Below are positions 27,700 to 37,586 of a DNA stretch of 64,000 bases, one piece after another. The translations under genes were made by a program, and so were the position numbers. The notes under the pieces are model-generated. The model was not told where the DNA came from. It was given only the letters and a program-made list of their open reading frames with translations, and searched no databases. Origin of the DNA: CAVVEQ01 sp963802095 (GTDB lineage Bacteria > Chloroflexota > Anaerolineae > Anaerolineales > Anaerolineaceae). Where the stretch lies: the NCBI GenBank assembly GCA_963802095.1, contig CAWDHI010000001.1, positions 682,001-746,000 on the forward strand, in the 5' to 3' direction. Position 1 is the stretch's first letter; each line of letters starts with the position of its first letter.

Positions 27700-29049
27700 C
27701 TAGATTATTTGCATCACCGCCTCCCGGAAAACCCGGGTATGGTAATCAATTTCCTTTTCGGTGATATCCGGGGCGATCAATGCCATGTTATGGAATGGGG
27801 TCATCAGGATCCCACGGTTCAGCGCTGCCAGGTGCATATATCTATCCAGCTCGGAATCCACTGCAGCCTCTGCATCGCCCCCGTTCTTGGGTAACGAATC
27901 GCAGAACCAGTATTCCGATCGGCACCCCAAACGGTTGATCACCCAGGGCAACTGTAATTCATCAATGACTTTCTTGACCTCTTCAGCAAAGCGGATCGCC
28001 AGCGGGATGGTGTGAGCAAATATTTCCGGGTTCAAGGTATTTTCCAGAGTAGCCCGCATGGCTGCCAGCGAAAGCGCATTCCCTGCCAGCGTACCGCCGA
28101 TTCCGCCCACATCGGATTCATCCACTTTGATGCTTTTGGAAACCATATCTCCGACTTCTTCTGAGAGACCGTAAACAGCGGCAGGTATACCGCTTCCAAT
28201 GGTTTTTCCTACAGTCAATATATCCGGTTGTAGCCCTGCTTCCCGTGTGTATCCGCCCGGTCCGGCGCACATGGTATGGGTTTCATCAATGATCAGCAGT
28301 GCCCCATATTTCCGGGTAAGTGCTCTCAACGCGTCGTGGTACCCCGGTTCAGGATGAATAATGCCGATATTCGTCATCACCGGTTCTGCGAGGACACAGG
28401 CAACATCCCCGGGAGCCAGTGCCTGTTCGAGAGCCGGAATGTTATTCCAAGGGACAACCCTGGTGGTAATGGCGGGATTCACCTGTGGACCGATCGCCCC
28501 TGGTCTTGGCCCAGGTATTCCATCATTAATGGTGATAAATGATTCATCTACCGAGCCGTGATAGCAGTAATCAAACACCAGGACGTAGGGCCTTTTTGTG
28601 ATGTGCCTTGCCAGCCGCAGAACGAATCGGTTGGCATCCGTTGCGGTGAGGGTTGTTTGCCAGTATTTCAATCCAAATCGCCTTTGCAGCTCCTCCCCCA
28701 CCCAGATGGCGTCCTCGGTCGGCAGCATGAATGTGATACCCTTATTGAGTTGTTCTGCAATCAATTTCATTGGAATATCAGGCGAATGACCCACCATCGC
28801 GCCGGTATCTCCCAGGCAAAAATCGATGAATTTTTTTCCATCCGCGCAGGTAAAAGAAGCACCTTTCGCCTCCTTCACAAATAAAGGAAATCCCCCTGCC
28901 CAACGTACCATCCAGTTCATTGGAACGCCGTCTAGCAGGCAGCTTTTCGCTCTTTCATAGAGCTTGTGACACTCCGGGTGCTCATTTGCAAATCTCGTTA
29001 TTTCCTGCGCCAGCACCTTATCAAGTTTTATTCGGTCAATTTCTGCCAT
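27700..29049 (-). CDS. Class III aminotransferase, glutamate-1-semialdehyde aminomutase-like
   Basis: PLP enzyme of 449 aa. Landmarks: DFCLGDTGAMVGHSP, TATDANRFVLRLARHIT at the phosphate-binding position, FDYCYHGSVDE, LIIDETHTMCAGPGGY and the Schiff-base Lys in LTVGKTIGSGIP. The sequence sits in the HemL-like branch often annotated as an aspartate aminotransferase family, but no haem biosynthesis genes are nearby, so a catabolic aminotransferase is more likely than true HemL. It is downstream of the acylating aldehyde dehydrogenase and GabT-like genes, all in the same direction with 94- and 38-nt gaps, and is probably co-transcribed. The amino donor is unknown. Confidence 0.78.
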   Translation of the reverse strand: MAEIDRIKLDKVLAQEITRFANEHPECHKLYERAKSCLLDGVPMNWMVRWAGGFPLFVKEAKGASFTCADGKKFIDFCLGDTGAMVGHSPDIPMKLIAEQLNKGITFMLPTEDAIWVGEELQRRFGLKYWQTTLTATDANRFVLRLARHITKRPYVLVFDYCYHGSVDESFITINDGIPGPRPGAIGPQVNPAITTRVVPWNNIPALEQALAPGDVACVLAEPVMTNIGIIHPEPGYHDALRALTRKYGALLIIDETHTMCAGPGGYTREAGLQPDILTVGKTIGSGIPAAVYGLSEEVGDMVSKSIKVDESDVGGIGGTLAGNALSLAAMRATLENTLNPEIFAHTIPLAIRFAEEVKKVIDELQLPWVINRLGCRSEYWFCDSLPKNGGDAEAAVDSELDRYMHLAALNRGILMTPFHNMALIAPDITEKEIDYHTRVFREAVMQII

Positions 29050-29143
29050 TTCTACCTCTCTTTCATAGGATGATGGTTATTTATTGTCAAAAGCCGCGAA
29101 AGATACTTTTCTTTACGCGGCTTATATTTTCCTGTGTGGGTTT

Positions 29144-30529
29144 TTATTTCCCGAATTTTTTAAAGTGCGGAGCGAACAATTCTTCCGGATCGGGGATCAC
29201 CGCGGGGATTGGGAATGAAACCCACGTGGTGTTGAGGAAGTGCTTCCAGCCAACATTTTCGGTGGTGATATTCCCGCCCCAGGTTCCACATCCCAGGGTC
29301 ATGGTGAATGCCATCCCGTTCGTCCAGTCACCGCTGTTGCCGTAACTTTGAGGCTGGCGAACCATCATGCGACTCACCTTGGCTTTTGTGGCAAGCTCCA
29401 TAATATGTTCGTCGTTCGTTGAGTGGATCCCGCAGGAGTGCCCATACCCGCTGAAAGCGGTGATGTCGATGACCATCTGGACTGCTTTGCTGAAATCCTG
29501 GTATTTCCATAAGGTCACGACGGGAGAAAGCTTTTCTGCCGAGAACATATCTTCCGGGCCAATATGCTCGCCGAGCACCATCAGGAATTTGGTATCTTCA
29601 GGGATGGTGATCCCTGCTTCAGAAGCGATGACTTTTACGCTCTTGGCAACGATCTTTCCACTCAGGTGGCTTCCATCCGGCCACATGGCAGCTTTTAATT
29701 TCGCCCGGTCCTCCCCGGTTACCAGGTATCCGCCATTCTTCTTCAACCCTGCCAGTAGAGGCTCAAATACGGATTCATTAATGATGATGTTGTTTTCAGC
29801 AGAGCAGGAGGTTGCGTTATCAAAGGTTTTTCCTTTGAAGATCTTCAAAGCAGCATCATCCAGATCGGCGGTTTCATCCACGATCACAGTTGCATTCCCC
29901 GCCCCCACCCCATAGGCCGGTTTTCCACTGCTGTAGGCAACCTTGACAACCCCAGCTCCTCCGGTGGCAAGCACAAGGTCTACCATCGACATCAGTTCCT
30001 GGGAGAGTTCCATGGTTGGCTCTTTGATGTTTTGGATCAAATCCTCGGGTGCACCAACCTTTTTCAGACCCTTGCGCATTTCGCTGCAAATGTAATCGCA
30101 TGTATTTTTTGCCTTGGGATGCGGTGCGAAGATCACCGCGTTTCTGGTTTTTAATATAGGCAGACCGTTGCAAGGCATGGTGGATGAAGAATTCGTCATG
30201 GGGGTGATCGCGCCAATAACACCGACAGGTTTGGCAATCTTTACCAGTCCCTTGGCTTTATCCTCTTCAATCACGCCAACTGTTTTAACCCCCTGCAGGT
30301 CGCGGACAACCCCCAGTGTTTTTTTCTGATGTTTGATCACTTTATCTTCATAGACGCCCAGACCTGTCTCATCCACCGCGAGCCGGGCACTTTTTTCGGC
30401 TGTCTCCCGCTTGTAAGCTTCCCACCCGACAGCCAGGACCATTTCATCCACTTTCTCCTGCGGCCAGAATTCGACCACTTTTTGGGCAGCATGCGCCCGT
30501 TCCAGTATTTCCTTCAGATTTTCAGTCAT
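29144..30529 (-). CDS. CoA-acylating aldehyde dehydrogenase (EutE/SauS-like)
   Basis: Oxidises an aldehyde to acyl-CoA with NAD(P). The start at 30529 (MTENLKEI) is chosen because GGAGAG is 6 nt upstream; another ATG 6 nt earlier is too close to that site. The 461-aa protein resembles the acylating half of AdhE, EutE and sulfoacetaldehyde dehydrogenase: VGVIGAITPMTNSSST, ATGGAGVVKVAYSSGKPAYG, the catalytic Cys242 in FDNATSCSAENN and the C-terminal MTLGCGTWGGNITTENVGWKHFLN. No shell-targeting peptide or microcompartment gene is seen. Flanked by two class III aminotransferases, it probably takes an aldehyde formed by transamination. Substrates such as sulfoacetaldehyde (from taurine) or amino-aldehydes are possibilities only. 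Confidence 0.82.
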   Translation of the reverse strand: MTENLKEILERAHAAQKVVEFWPQEKVDEMVLAVGWEAYKRETAEKSARLAVDETGLGVYEDKVIKHQKKTLGVVRDLQGVKTVGVIEEDKAKGLVKIAKPVGVIGAITPMTNSSSTMPCNGLPILKTRNAVIFAPHPKAKNTCDYICSEMRKGLKKVGAPEDLIQNIKEPTMELSQELMSMVDLVLATGGAGVVKVAYSSGKPAYGVGAGNATVIVDETADLDDAALKIFKGKTFDNATSCSAENNIIINESVFEPLLAGLKKNGGYLVTGEDRAKLKAAMWPDGSHLSGKIVAKSVKVIASEAGITIPEDTKFLMVLGEHIGPEDMFSAEKLSPVVTLWKYQDFSKAVQMVIDITAFSGYGHSCGIHSTNDEHIMELATKAKVSRMMVRQPQSYGNSGDWTNGMAFTMTLGCGTWGGNITTENVGWKHFLNTTWVSFPIPAVIPDPEELFAPHFKKFGK

Positions 30530-30573
30530 TTTCATCTCTCCGTAGTGATTTTTGGTAAATAAAATTCTATCAT

Positions 30574-31848
30574 TTATTGTAAAACGGCTTTTAATGCTGC
30601 TTCGAAAATATTCAAGGCAACATTCATCTGATCAGCTGTTACATTAAGTGGTGGAATCCAGCGAATGGTGTTATCCCATGCGCCCGCGGTAAGGATCATC
30701 AGGTTGCGATCTCCGCATTCATGCTGGATTGCTTTGGAGGTTGTTTTATCCGGTTTGCCCTTTGCATCCCGGAATTCTGTTCCAATCATCAACCCCAAGC
30801 CCCTTACTTCCGCGATTTGGGGATATGATTCCTGGAGTTGCCCAAGCCCTGCCATTAACTGCAGTCCGCGTTCAACTGCATTTTCAATCATTTTATCTTC
30901 TTTTATCGCCTGGATCGTGGCCACCCCGGCGGCAGCCGAAACCGCATTCCCGCCGTAGGTACCACCATGAGATCCCGGGGTCCATTTTTTCATTAGGTCC
31001 AACCGGCTGATAACACCGGAAATTGGCATCCCGGAGGCCAACCCTTTGGCAACAGTCATGATATCCGGAATAATATCAAAATGCTGGTGCCCAAACCATT
31101 TCCCGGTTCGTCCAAAACCGGATTGGACTTCATCAGCGACCATCAAGATTCCATGTTGATCGCAGAGCTGGCGCAACCCTTTCATGAAGGATGCAGGAGG
31201 AACAACATACCCACCCTCTCCGAGTACAGGTTCAATAAAAATTGCAGCAGTCTCAGATGGTGCAGTTTGCATCTGTAGAAGGAACTCAAGCTCCTCAAGG
31301 CACCACTGGCTGGTCGCTTCTTCACTCCAGCCGTATTTTAGTGAATAAGGATAAGGTGCAACAAAAACCCCGGGCATCAGCGGCTGGTAACCATTCCTGT
31401 AGATCGTCTTGGATGTGGTCATGGACATGGTCGCCACCGTTCGGCCGTGAAAACTACCCTGGAAAACGATTACGTTTGGCCGCCCGGTGGCTTGGCGGGC
31501 AAGTTTTAGTGCTCCTTCCAATGCTTCAGCGCCTGAGTTGCTGAAAAAGAAACCATCCAATTCCGGAGGGACGATTGTCCTTAGTTCCTCTACAAGCTCG
31601 AGCATGGGTTTATGGGTGACCAGGTTCGCCTGCCCGTGCAATAATAATCCGGCCTGGTTGCGGATTGCCTCAACGACTTTTGGATGGCAGTGACCTGTGT
31701 TGGTTACGCCAATGCCGCAGGCAAAATCCAGGATCTTGCGTCCATCTGTTGCATAGATATAACTGCCTTCCGCATGGTCAACGACGATATCGGTATAGTG
31801 CGTCCAAACCGGTGATAGATGTTCAAAATTCTCACTGTAATTGGTCAT
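30574..31848 (-). CDS. gabT: 4-aminobutyrate aminotransferase-like class III aminotransferase
   Basis: PLP enzyme of 424 aa in the GabT branch: converts an omega-amino acid and 2-oxoglutarate to a semialdehyde and glutamate. Landmarks are LDFACGIGVTNTGHCHP, FFSNSGAEALEGALKLARQATGR, GSFHGRTVATMSMT, EPVLGEGGYVVPP, DEVQSGFGRTGK and the PLP Lys in MTVAKGLASGMP. GAGG precedes the ATG by 8 nt. It is the first gene of a minus-strand set with the acylating aldehyde dehydrogenase and the HemL-like aminotransferase, so its aldehyde product could be the dehydrogenase's substrate. Beta-alanine or taurine as amino donors cannot be excluded. Confidence 0.83.
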   Translation of the reverse strand: MTNYSENFEHLSPVWTHYTDIVVDHAEGSYIYATDGRKILDFACGIGVTNTGHCHPKVVEAIRNQAGLLLHGQANLVTHKPMLELVEELRTIVPPELDGFFFSNSGAEALEGALKLARQATGRPNVIVFQGSFHGRTVATMSMTTSKTIYRNGYQPLMPGVFVAPYPYSLKYGWSEEATSQWCLEELEFLLQMQTAPSETAAIFIEPVLGEGGYVVPPASFMKGLRQLCDQHGILMVADEVQSGFGRTGKWFGHQHFDIIPDIMTVAKGLASGMPISGVISRLDLMKKWTPGSHGGTYGGNAVSAAAGVATIQAIKEDKMIENAVERGLQLMAGLGQLQESYPQIAEVRGLGLMIGTEFRDAKGKPDKTTSKAIQHECGDRNLMILTAGAWDNTIRWIPPLNVTADQMNVALNIFEAALKAVLQ

Positions 31849-32031
31849 GGTTGTGTCCTCGTTTTTAGTTTCTCATCCATTCCTATAAATCCGGATGCTC
31901 GCTTTCCATCCAAAAGCATGAATCCTTACCAATCCAGGATTTTGAAATCTGTTCAATTATTACCGTTAATGAAACCCGAAATTGTGAAATTGTTGGGAGA
32001 ACCTACCATTAAGATTACTGAGTTTTATAGA

Positions 32032-34758
32032 TTATTTCAAGTTTTTCTGAACGTAATCTGTCACTTTATTCAGCGCCGAAATTAACCCTTCCGGATCCTT
32101 CCCCCCTGCCTGGGCAAGGGTTGGCCGCCCACCACCGCTTCCTCCGATCAAGGGAGCAATATCCTTGACCAGATTTCCAACGTGAATCCCGCGACTTACC
32201 AGATCTTCCGTGCATGCCGCGATGATTACTGGTTTCCCTTCCACAACCGATCCGATAACCACCACACCGCTTGGGTAGCGATCGCGGAACCGGTCGGTAA
32301 GAATCCTCAAGGTGTCCGCGTCTGCATTTGATATTATCGAAGTCAGAACTGGGACGCCACTGATTACCTGGGCGTTTTCCAACGAGCTGTTGAATTCTGC
32401 GATAGCCAGTCGTTTTTTTATTTCATTATTTTCCTTACTGACTTCATCAAGCTCATCCAGAATTCCAGCCACTTTTTCCGCAGATCCGTCCATGGAACTG
32501 CCGGTTAAATATCCAACTTGCTTTAAAGTCTTAAAACGTTTCTGTATGAGCTTATAAGCTTCGCGTCCGGTAATCGCTTCAATTCTGCGAATCCCTGCGG
32601 CTGCGCTGCCCTCCGAAAGGATGATAAAAACACCTATGTCCCCGGTTTGGTCAACATGCGTGCCGCCGCAGAGCTCATAGGAAAATGGGGTTTCTTCCCC
32701 AATTGTGATCGTCCTTACGGTTTCGCCATACTTTTCACCAAATAATGCCATGGCACCTTCGGACATTGCCTGGTTTAAAGATTTTTCAACCTTGGCCAGA
32801 GGATAATCTGAAAAAATGGCTTCATTCACCAGGGCTTCGATGGTTTCGAGTTGATCCTGTGAAATTGGATCCGGGTGGGTAAAGTCAAAACGAAGCTTTT
32901 CCGGTGCTACAAGTGAGCCGGATTGACGGGCATGTTCCCCAAGAACTTTATTCAAAACGGCATGTAGGAGATGGGTTGCAGTATGGTTGCGCATGATATC
33001 CTGCCTGCGTTGAAGATCAACTTTAGCAACCGCGGAATCTCCGATCTTCGGATTTCCGCGGGTAACAATCCCAACATGGGTAATCATTCCCGCGGCAGGT
33101 TTTCTCATCCCGGTGATATTTACCTGCCAGGATCCATCGACCGCGTCGATTTTTCCCCAATCAGCTACCTGTCCACCGGATTCAATGTAGAAATTCGTTT
33201 TAGGCAGGATCAACTCAACTGCTGCCCCTTCCCCTGCGCTATCTAGGATTTCGCCATCGCATACAATTCCGAGCACTTCACCTTCGACCGGTTTTAATCC
33301 ATAGGGGTCATAATCTACCCCTTGTTTACCGATCTTCTTCTTATCAACAAGTGTCCCGAAAATCGATCGATATATTTCAGCATCTTCCCCACCCATTATC
33401 CCGATCGCCTTTCCTCCTCCGGAATCGATGCGATGCTGATTCAAAGCAGAACGGAATCCAGGTTCATCTACTTCGAAACCTTGTTCTCGGGCGATGTCCC
33501 GAGTAATTTCCAGAGGAAGACCGTGGGTTGCATAAAGATCAAAAGCAACCTCCCCATCAATGATTTTTTTGCCTGATTTTGTCATTTTCTGAAAAATCTC
33601 ATCCAATTCACTGATACCTGCTTCCACGGTTCTATTGAACTGTTTTTCTTCCCGGGTTAGGTTTTCGAGGATCGTTTTTTTATTCTTCATCATTTCAGGG
33701 TATGCCAGGCCATAAATCTCGATGGCTTTTTCAGCCACTTTGGCAAGGAACGGGTCATGGAGACCTAGCTTCGAGCCGAAACGGGCTGCGCGACGAATGA
33801 TCATCCGGCAGACATAATTTCTCCCTGTATTTCCGGGAACAACCCCATCTGCGATCAGAAACGACGCTGAACGGGCATGATCCGCGATCACCCTGTAGGG
33901 AGTCAATCGGGCATCCATCTCTTCAACGGTGTCACCCGTTAATCCTCGGACGACTTCCATCAGAGGGAGGAGTAAATCAGTTTTGTAATTCGATGGAACA
34001 TTTTGAAGAACAGAAACGATCCGCTCAAACCCCATCCCGGTATCCACATGGCATGCTGGCAGGGGTTCCAGTTTTGTAGGGCTCAACCGGTTATATTGAA
34101 TGAATACAAGGTTCCATAATTCCAGGAAACGGGAACAATCCCCATTTACTGCACACTTGTGACCGGGAGTATCCTTTCTATTACAAAATTCTTCACCGCG
34201 ATCCAGGTGAATCTCGCTGCATGGACCGCAAGGTCCGGTTTCCGCCATTTCCCAAAAATTGTCCTTGCGCCCGAAATAGAGCACGTGAGATGGGTCTATC
34301 CCGGGTTGTTCCCTCCAAAATCCGGCAGCTTCTTCATCGGCTGGGATTTCTCCTTGCTCATCTTTGAAACAGGTCGTCCATAACCGGCTCTTATCCAGTC
34401 CCCAAATTTCAGAAAGCAATTCCCAAGCCCAGGAAATGGCTTCCTTTTTATAGTAATCTCCAAATGACCAGTTCCCGAGCATCTCGAAAAAGGTATGGTG
34501 GGTATCATCCCGGCCCACGTCATCCAGATCATTATGTTTCCCCGCCACCCGCATGCACTTTTGAGAATTTACAGCTCTGGTATACGGTCTGTGGTCGGTC
34601 CCCAGGAAAACATCCTTGAATTGGACCATCCCTGCGTTGGTGAAAAGAAGGGTTTGATCTCCCCCCGGAACCAGCGGCGCGGAGGGAACAAAAGTATGAT
34701 CTTTGGAGATAAAGAAGTCGATAAATTCCTGACGAATTTGCGAACCGGAGGGGGTCAT
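32032..34758 (-). CDS. alaS: Alanyl-tRNA synthetase
   Basis: Charges tRNA-Ala. The start at 34758 (MTPSGSQIRQEF) is taken because GGAGAATCC lies upstream and it matches the family N-terminus; the frame is open 27 nt further. The 908-aa protein has FFISKDHTFVPSAPLVP, LFTNAGMVQFKDVFLG, the editing domain zinc motifs HTATHLLHAVL and CGGTHVDQTGDIG, and a C-terminal DHHA1/C-Ala domain with GGSGGGRPTLAQAGG. Full length for the family. It is downstream of the C25-like peptidase gene with a 117-nt gap that contains TATAAT, so it probably has its own promoter. Confidence 0.97.
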   Translation of the reverse strand: MTPSGSQIRQEFIDFFISKDHTFVPSAPLVPGGDQTLLFTNAGMVQFKDVFLGTDHRPYTRAVNSQKCMRVAGKHNDLDDVGRDDTHHTFFEMLGNWSFGDYYKKEAISWAWELLSEIWGLDKSRLWTTCFKDEQGEIPADEEAAGFWREQPGIDPSHVLYFGRKDNFWEMAETGPCGPCSEIHLDRGEEFCNRKDTPGHKCAVNGDCSRFLELWNLVFIQYNRLSPTKLEPLPACHVDTGMGFERIVSVLQNVPSNYKTDLLLPLMEVVRGLTGDTVEEMDARLTPYRVIADHARSASFLIADGVVPGNTGRNYVCRMIIRRAARFGSKLGLHDPFLAKVAEKAIEIYGLAYPEMMKNKKTILENLTREEKQFNRTVEAGISELDEIFQKMTKSGKKIIDGEVAFDLYATHGLPLEITRDIAREQGFEVDEPGFRSALNQHRIDSGGGKAIGIMGGEDAEIYRSIFGTLVDKKKIGKQGVDYDPYGLKPVEGEVLGIVCDGEILDSAGEGAAVELILPKTNFYIESGGQVADWGKIDAVDGSWQVNITGMRKPAAGMITHVGIVTRGNPKIGDSAVAKVDLQRRQDIMRNHTATHLLHAVLNKVLGEHARQSGSLVAPEKLRFDFTHPDPISQDQLETIEALVNEAIFSDYPLAKVEKSLNQAMSEGAMALFGEKYGETVRTITIGEETPFSYELCGGTHVDQTGDIGVFIILSEGSAAAGIRRIEAITGREAYKLIQKRFKTLKQVGYLTGSSMDGSAEKVAGILDELDEVSKENNEIKKRLAIAEFNSSLENAQVISGVPVLTSIISNADADTLRILTDRFRDRYPSGVVVIGSVVEGKPVIIAACTEDLVSRGIHVGNLVKDIAPLIGGSGGGRPTLAQAGGKDPEGLISALNKVTDYVQKNLK

Positions 34759-34875
34759 TGAGGATTCTCCAATCATGAAAATCAAACAGACTGATTATAA
34801 CCGAACCAAAAATAGTAAAAAATAGAGCCCACCATGACCTGATGAGCTCTTGGAATGAAACCCCTTGCATACGGA

Positions 34876-37584
34876 TTATCTTGAGACAGCCATCTTGACC
34901 ATTTTTCCCTGGGCATCCAGCGTTACCCGCGCGAAATGCTTGTGGCTATGCTCTGCCATCTGCACTTCCTTGCTGATGGTCACCACAACATTCTCGGATT
35001 TATCCAGGTGGTGCACTTTTTGACCCAGCTCCGTCACAGTGCAACGATGTTCTTCGCCTTCACAGGAAGCTTGTTGTTGGCAAATACGAACCTGCGCCTT
35101 ATCGATCCCGGGTAAATACGGTTCCACGATATCTTTCACTTGAGCAAGCATCTCATCAGAAACGTGCAACCCTGTATCAAGTCTCTCCTCATTTAGGTCG
35201 CAAACCAGTGTTACTTCCGGTTGTTCTAGGCTTCTGGTTATCACTTTCTGTTGCGGTTCATCAGCGTCCTTGCGAACAAATGGATCACCATAATGAACAA
35301 ACGAGATCAGGGTTTTTTGATCCTCTCCATCCAGGTAACCCTGGCGCTTGTTCATCTCCCGCACCAGTTCGATCTTCGCCTGCATCAGCGCTTCCCCTGT
35401 GGAAATCCCCTCCTGGATAAATCGCCAAAAGTAATTACCCAATAGATCCGCGCCGATCAGTGGAGTGGTCACCGAACCATAGGATATGCAAGTGGAGCCC
35501 ACAAACGATCTTGTATTGATATCCAGAAACCGTAACGCCAGGGAATCTTGCGTTGTCTTCCCATTGATGAATGCGCCGTAACAAGCTTCAGAATATACCA
35601 CCTGCGGGCTTCTGGCGTTCCGGGTCACATCCTTGTGGCTGAGAGCGATCGGATAATCCGGGCCAGCCTTCGCTTCAATTGGATCCTTCTGACCAAACCA
35701 TTCGGCAGCATCAGAAAGCCCATGCAGATTGAAATATCCAAAGGTTGCAGTGGAAATTTTCTCCGCGGAAATGCTCCCGGAAAATTCAGGCGGCGAAACC
35801 ATCAGGTTCTTTCCTTCTCCGATAGGTTTGAATGTCGCCAGAGAAGAACGGCGCCAGATGGCAGCAGTGAAACCAAAATTGTGTGGTTTCCTCTGAGGGC
35901 TGAGCATCTGAACTGGGTTCTGCCCAAAGTCACGAAGCCAGTTGGCAAAGCGGCGTGTCCAGTTGCTGTTTTCGTTAACCTTCTCGTGGTAGGAAACCGA
36001 TTGACGAATCTGTTCCAAAAGCAAACCAGCATCCATACCCTGCTCGCCTGGCAGCCTGCCCACCGGCCACTCCGGAATAAAATAATTTCCATCGGTGGAT
36101 GTATACGGGTTATCGGATAAAACCTCCCGATCTGAATCATCTGTCGGGTTGGGTAGCGAATGAAACGGAACGATCTCATTTCCGCCCACGATCAATAATG
36201 CGCCGATCATTTGTCCCTTTTTTGCCAGGTTTTTATCCAGGTCAACCAGGGCTAATTTCAATTTCCAAGGATCAATGGTTTCCACAACTGGTATTCCCAG
36301 GGAGGCCATGATCTTGGGATCATCCGGGATAAAGACCATCGCACCCCACCCGCTCCGTTTTTGGAACTGGGCAGCTATCTTGGGTAATTCTTTTTCGATC
36401 ACTTCAGTTGTGGCAGACCCATATTGCTTTTTTAAGTTGCCATGCACAGAAAATATCACATAGAGTGGAAATCTTCCATCCATTCGTGGGGCGGAAGGTT
36501 TCCTCAGCTTGCGGGAAAGCAGTTCGAGTTCAGCCGCAACTTTGATGACTTCGTCCGTTTTCTTTTCCTTGTCAGATTCCTCATCTACTGGCAATTTAAC
36601 AATTACAGGACCCCTGGATACCTCTTCATCCCCGGTGTCATCCAGTGATGGCTCAATTCCGTCGGGAGGTTCATCCACCCTTGCGTTGTCATAGGTGATA
36701 ACCTCCTCAGCAAAGCCGGTATTATTCGAATCTTCAACTTCATCCAGGGAATATTCTGATGGATCTGCACCAGGCCCGGCTGTTCCGAGAATATTTAAAC
36801 CCATGTAAGCGGCCACATCCGCGGGGATCGGTATATCCAGCGGAAGGTCAAATGATGTCGGCCATAACGGTTTATATTGATGGTTATCCCCCCAGATCCT
36901 TTTGGCTACCCGGCCGGTGGAATCCCGGCTGACACAAGTGTGCAATAATGCAACCGCATTGGCATCTTCACCTTGATTAAAACTGGATTCAACTTTCCAG
37001 AGTTGAAAATGAAGGCAATCTGGCCATTTTGAAGAAAACTGCTCAGCAAACAAGGAAAGGGAATCTTTATCCCCTCTAAATACCGCGCATCTCACCTGCT
37101 GAATGGCAGCCAGTATAGATTCTCCGTTTGCATCATTGATGGCTTCTGCCATGGTTGCCAAGCCGTTCAAATCACCCGATTCGAGAAGCATGTAGCTTTT
37201 CCGCAGGATTTCACACCATTGCGGATACTCCTCATCATCAAGTTTCCTTCCAGTAAGAATGAATAAATTCTCCAAAAACTGGTCCCGTTTCGTCAGTTCA
37301 TTCTGCTGGCTTGCATAGATCAATCCTCGAAGCGCATCATCGAATTCGGGATCCATCTTAACGATCCCTTCCAAGAGTTCCACACCTTCCTCAAGTTTTC
37401 CTTCGGCGATCAAACCGGTGGCATACACCAAGCGGATCTCCAAGTCTCCCGGAAATGCAGACAACCAGGCCATCGAAGCTTGCCGGAGGAAGCGATATGA
37501 TCCGCATTCCAATGCGGAATGCAACAGGTAAATGAAATCGTCCCTTGAATAATTGGCTTTACCATCCATATATATTGGATTCAT
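34876..37584 (-). CDS. TPR-fused gingipain-like (C25, caspase-fold) cysteine peptidase, cytosolic
   Basis: A 902-aa protein. Residues about 15-220 are helical TPR-like repeats (ATGLIAEGKLEEGVELLEG and others). An acidic linker follows (about 270-345). Residues 370-770 resemble the C25 gingipain fold: DNPYTSTDGNYFIPEWPVGR with LPGEQ (491-515) matches the C25 entry segment, the catalytic pair would be His621 in YFNLHGLSDAAEWFG and Cys668 in YSEACYGAF, and a GDP motif (VHYGDPFV, near 766) closes the domain. The tail (790-902) is a separate alpha/beta region. No signal peptide or transmembrane helix is seen, unlike secreted gingipains. The start lies 2 nt after the TPR gene stop, so they are coupled. 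Protease activity and target are inferred. Confidence 0.75.
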   Translation of the reverse strand: MNPIYMDGKANYSRDDFIYLLHSALECGSYRFLRQASMAWLSAFPGDLEIRLVYATGLIAEGKLEEGVELLEGIVKMDPEFDDALRGLIYASQQNELTKRDQFLENLFILTGRKLDDEEYPQWCEILRKSYMLLESGDLNGLATMAEAINDANGESILAAIQQVRCAVFRGDKDSLSLFAEQFSSKWPDCLHFQLWKVESSFNQGEDANAVALLHTCVSRDSTGRVAKRIWGDNHQYKPLWPTSFDLPLDIPIPADVAAYMGLNILGTAGPGADPSEYSLDEVEDSNNTGFAEEVITYDNARVDEPPDGIEPSLDDTGDEEVSRGPVIVKLPVDEESDKEKKTDEVIKVAAELELLSRKLRKPSAPRMDGRFPLYVIFSVHGNLKKQYGSATTEVIEKELPKIAAQFQKRSGWGAMVFIPDDPKIMASLGIPVVETIDPWKLKLALVDLDKNLAKKGQMIGALLIVGGNEIVPFHSLPNPTDDSDREVLSDNPYTSTDGNYFIPEWPVGRLPGEQGMDAGLLLEQIRQSVSYHEKVNENSNWTRRFANWLRDFGQNPVQMLSPQRKPHNFGFTAAIWRRSSLATFKPIGEGKNLMVSPPEFSGSISAEKISTATFGYFNLHGLSDAAEWFGQKDPIEAKAGPDYPIALSHKDVTRNARSPQVVYSEACYGAFINGKTTQDSLALRFLDINTRSFVGSTCISYGSVTTPLIGADLLGNYFWRFIQEGISTGEALMQAKIELVREMNKRQGYLDGEDQKTLISFVHYGDPFVRKDADEPQQKVITRSLEQPEVTLVCDLNEERLDTGLHVSDEMLAQVKDIVEPYLPGIDKAQVRICQQQASCEGEEHRCTVTELGQKVHHLDKSENVVVTISKEVQMAEHSHKHFARVTLDAQGKMVKMAVSR

Positions 37585-37586
37585 GA

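Noticed and set aside
27700..29049. True glutamate-1-semialdehyde aminomutase (HemL)
   Set aside because: No haem genes nearby and the phosphate-binding segment is TDANRF rather than the usual SGTEA; a catabolic aminotransferase is likelier.
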